A stretch of DNA of 64,000 nt from the NCBI GenBank assembly GCA_023957155.1, contig JAMLHK010000007.1, forward strand, positions 1 through 64,000. Reading direction: 5' to 3'. The translations under genes were made by a program, and so were the position numbers. Positions 61,757 to 64,000 of the stretch are shown piece after piece. Below the pieces are notes generated by a model, which saw only the letters and a program-made list of their open reading frames with translations, did not search any database and was not told where the DNA came from. Origin of the DNA: Chitinophagaceae bacterium. GTDB taxonomy: Bacteria > Bacteroidota > Bacteroidia > Chitinophagales > Chitinophagaceae. Numbering within the stretch: the first letter of the stretch is position 1; each line of letters opens with the position of its first letter.

Positions 61757-64000
61757 ATGAAATTAATAAAATATTGTTTAGCAATAGCAGTGGCAGTGTG
61801 CGGCTGTATGCAGGCAAATGCACAGCAGTATACTGTTAAAGGCCATGTTTATGATCTTCAGGGACGCCAGGCCCTGGGTGGTGCCACCATTGCAATCATT
61901 AACACACCTATTAGCATTATGTCGGATGATGCGGGGTATTTTGAGATCAAAACCAATCAGCCCGAAGCAATCCTCCGGGTATCTATGTCAGGCTACCAGG
62001 CACAGATGGTTCGTTTTACCCATCAGAACAGGGAGCTCAACATTCAATTGGAAGCAGATGCAATTGCCTTGAATGAAGTACGCATAACCGCATACAGCAG
62101 TAATAAAACCGGTAAAGAAACCGCAGGCGCTGTTGCCAATATCAGTGGCAGTCAGTTAAGGCAGGGTAGCGGCGTATCATTACAACCGGCGCTTAATAGT
62201 ATTCCTGGTGTAAGGATGGATCAAAGTACGCTTTCCGAATCCCGTATCTCTATAAGAGGGAATGGTGTAAGGGCGCCGTGGGGTATTCGTAATATAAAAA
62301 TTTATGTCAATGATATCCCTGTAACAGAAGCCGATGGCACTTCCCGTATAGAAGCGCTGGCGGTAAGCGATATCGGACAGGCAGAAATAATAAAAGGCCC
62401 GGCATCCAGCATTTACGGCGGGGGAACCGGAGGAGTGATTAATTTTCAGCTACAACGTTCTCCATACCAGGAGCAAAGTATAGAAGTCTCAAGCCTTGCA
62501 GGTGCTTATGGATTGAGACGTGTAGCTACTACCTATCGCAACGGTGGAGATAAAATGAACAGCTACCTTTCTTACGGTTGGCAGCAATATAACGGATACC
62601 GGCAGCAAAGCAACGACATGCGGCGTTTCCTTGCCGGGAATTTCCAATTCTTTCCTTCCGAAAAACAAATTATTACCATTTTGCTAAACCGAACCACCCA
62701 GCATTCCCACATCCCGGGATCGCTTACCCAACAGCAGGTGGAAGAAAATCCCAGACAGGCTAATGCTGCCAACATAGATAAGCAGGCGGCGCGTTACCAG
62801 AACTGGACAAGGATAGGAATAGGCCAACAATATCTTTTCAACACCCGGTTTTCAAATGCCACCAGCATTTTTACCTATTTCTATGATCTGGATCATCCCC
62901 TGCCTTATGCATACATCCGTAATTACTATCAGAGCTACGGCGGTCGCACCCGGTTTACCTACGACCCGGGTTTTGCGCTATTTCCTACAAAATTTACAGT
63001 GGGAGCAGAGTTTAATCAGGCTAATACCAAAGGCACACAATATGTGAATGAACACGGAAACGAAGGGGCTATCAATGGAAACTCCGATTATAAAAACATC
63101 CTGTATTCCCTGTTTTACCAGTCGGAAACTTTTATCAGCCCCAAAACAACTTTAGCAATAGGACTTAGCTACAACGGACTTAGTTATGATGTTAGCGACT
63201 ACCTGGTTGCGGCGCAAAGCGGCATTAAAAGGTTTAAACCGCAGGCTTCTCCTCGTATAGCTCTGAGCCGGAATTTCGGGAACATGCTTTCCCTGCATGG
63301 CAGCATCAGCTCCGGTTTTTCTCCGCCTTCCGGTTCCGAAATAAAAAATGTTGACGGCTCCATCAATTCCAGACTGCAGGCAGAAAAGGGCATCAATTAT
63401 GAAATCAATGCCAAAGGCAATTTATTGCAGTCACGCCTGGCTTATGACCTCGCGTTATTCAAAATGGATATGAAAGGAGAACTGATCGCGCAATCGGTGC
63501 AGCAGGGGATCACCATTTATAATAATGCCGGTCGTACCAGCCATAACGGTGTTGAACTGGCGCTATCGTATATAGCCATAAAAGAGGAGGATGGGAAAGC
63601 CATTTCCTTATTCAGACCGTATGCCGCGGTTACTTATTCGCATTTCCGGTTTGATGATTACAAGATCCTGGATGCCCAAAACCAGGTAAAAGCAGTATAC
63701 GATGGAAATGAACTTACCGGTATAGCTCCCTGGGTGGTAAGCGCAGGACTTACTATGGAAACAAGAGCGGGTATCTACTTTTACGGGAGTTATTTTTTTA
63801 ATGATCGCCTGCCATTGAATGATGCTAACACAGACTACAACCCTTCCTACCAGGTGTTGAACGGTAAGATAGGTTTTAAGAAAAGCCTGTCTAAGCATTT
63901 TGAAATCAATTTATATGCAGGACTTGATAATATCACTAACAGCCGCTATAGCTCTTTGACGTCTCTGAACGCTGTTGCCTATGGCGGGGGATCGCCTGCC
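61757..64000 (+). CDS. TonB-dependent receptor (partial, runs off the window)
   Basis: 748 codons open to the last base. The signal peptide (MKLIKYCLAIAVAVCG...NAQQ) is followed by a CarboxypepD_reg-like domain (about 25-105, YTVKGHVYDLQGRQALGGATI), then the plug (about 110-230, ISGSQLRQGSGVSLQPALNS, RISIRGNG, IIKGPASSIYGGGTGGVINF) and the 22-strand barrel. It probably imports siderophores, metals or another small ligand; the LNSIPGVRMDQ plug style resembles siderophore/metal receptors rather than SusC. The barrel is nearly complete (DNITNSRYSS) at the end. Confidence 0.88.
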   Translation, partial: MKLIKYCLAIAVAVCGCMQANAQQYTVKGHVYDLQGRQALGGATIAIINTPISIMSDDAGYFEIKTNQPEAILRVSMSGYQAQMVRFTHQNRELNIQLEADAIALNEVRITAYSSNKTGKETAGAVANISGSQLRQGSGVSLQPALNSIPGVRMDQSTLSESRISIRGNGVRAPWGIRNIKIYVNDIPVTEADGTSRIEALAVSDIGQAEIIKGPASSIYGGGTGGVINFQLQRSPYQEQSIEVSSLAGAYGLRRVATTYRNGGDKMNSYLSYGWQQYNGYRQQSNDMRRFLAGNFQFFPSEKQIITILLNRTTQHSHIPGSLTQQQVEENPRQANAANIDKQAARYQNWTRIGIGQQYLFNTRFSNATSIFTYFYDLDHPLPYAYIRNYYQSYGGRTRFTYDPGFALFPTKFTVGAEFNQANTKGTQYVNEHGNEGAINGNSDYKNILYSLFYQSETFISPKTTLAIGLSYNGLSYDVSDYLVAAQSGIKRFKPQASPRIALSRNFGNMLSLHGSISSGFSPPSGSEIKNVDGSINSRLQAEKGINYEINAKGNLLQSRLAYDLALFKMDMKGELIAQSVQQGITIYNNAGRTSHNGVELALSYIAIKEEDGKAISLFRPYAAVTYSHFRFDDYKILDAQNQVKAVYDGNELTGIAPWVVSAGLTMETRAGIYFYGSYFFNDRLPLNDANTDYNPSYQVLNGKIGFKKSLSKHFEINLYAGLDNITNSRYSSLTSLNAVAYGGGSPA

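Noticed and set aside
1-64000. CRISPR arrays and cas genes
   Set aside because: No regularly spaced repeats and no Cas-like proteins were seen.

Overview
The window looks like a Bacteroidota chromosome, most probably a Chitinophagaceae-type organism. It has type IX secretion parts (a type B sorting domain, a PorP/SprF-like protein and a PorE-like OmpA protein), a TonB-dependent receptor with a carboxypeptidase-like N-terminal domain, DUF1080 and SGNH/GH31 carbohydrate genes, an IntDOT-type tyrosine recombinase, and many promoters with the Bacteroidota -7 box TAnnTTTG. Genus is not determinable from what I can see.

Layout. 1-1288 is a complete IS481-type insertion sequence whose left inverted repeat starts at base 1. 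1689-3866 is a Tat-type phospholipase C. 4341-18409 is a visibly AT-rich genomic island inserted in the 3' end of a tRNA-Pro gene: a 23-bp piece of the tRNA is repeated at both ends, the integrase lies next to the intact tRNA, and extra tRNA pieces (4178-4205, 18539-18561) point to more than one event at this site. The left half of the island carries four intact leftward genes: a 1271-aa SEC-C/nuclease protein, a HEPN-type TIGR02391 protein, a trypsin-like protease and a 450-aa PD-(D/E)xK protein. I think these are a candidate, perhaps undescribed, defence system. The right half is decaying: an IS3 element cuts a DUF5677-like gene, AbiEii has a frameshift, and the integrase and several small genes carry stops or frameshifts.

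18709-27769 is a leftward carbohydrate cluster (Gfo/Idh/MocA oxidoreductase, alpha/beta-hydrolase-SGNH fusion, GH31, two-domain SGNH esterase, BNR/sialidase-fold protein). 27969-51800 is mostly chromosomal housekeeping and transport: YjbR, DUF3817, a lipoprotein, an E-set protein, GH16, ORF6N, MATE, a bile-acid-type symporter, TauE/SafE, dehydrogenases, a PQQ sugar dehydrogenase, DUF1080, phosphoglucomutase, a PRTase, HdrB/C-like Fe-S proteins, YceI, Nudix, carbonic anhydrase, YebC, DUF721 and a CBS protein.

52087-56840 is a T9SS adhesin-type trio. 57160-61043 is an operon of a thioredoxin-like lipid-facing/periplasmic protein, a LytS-type kinase and a LytTR regulator. The window ends inside a TonB-dependent receptor (from 61757) preceded by a small cysteine-containing membrane protein. 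An orphan valS 3' fragment (56919-57063), three copies of an intergenic repeat, and a structured 136-bp element (42174-42309) are the main non-coding oddities.
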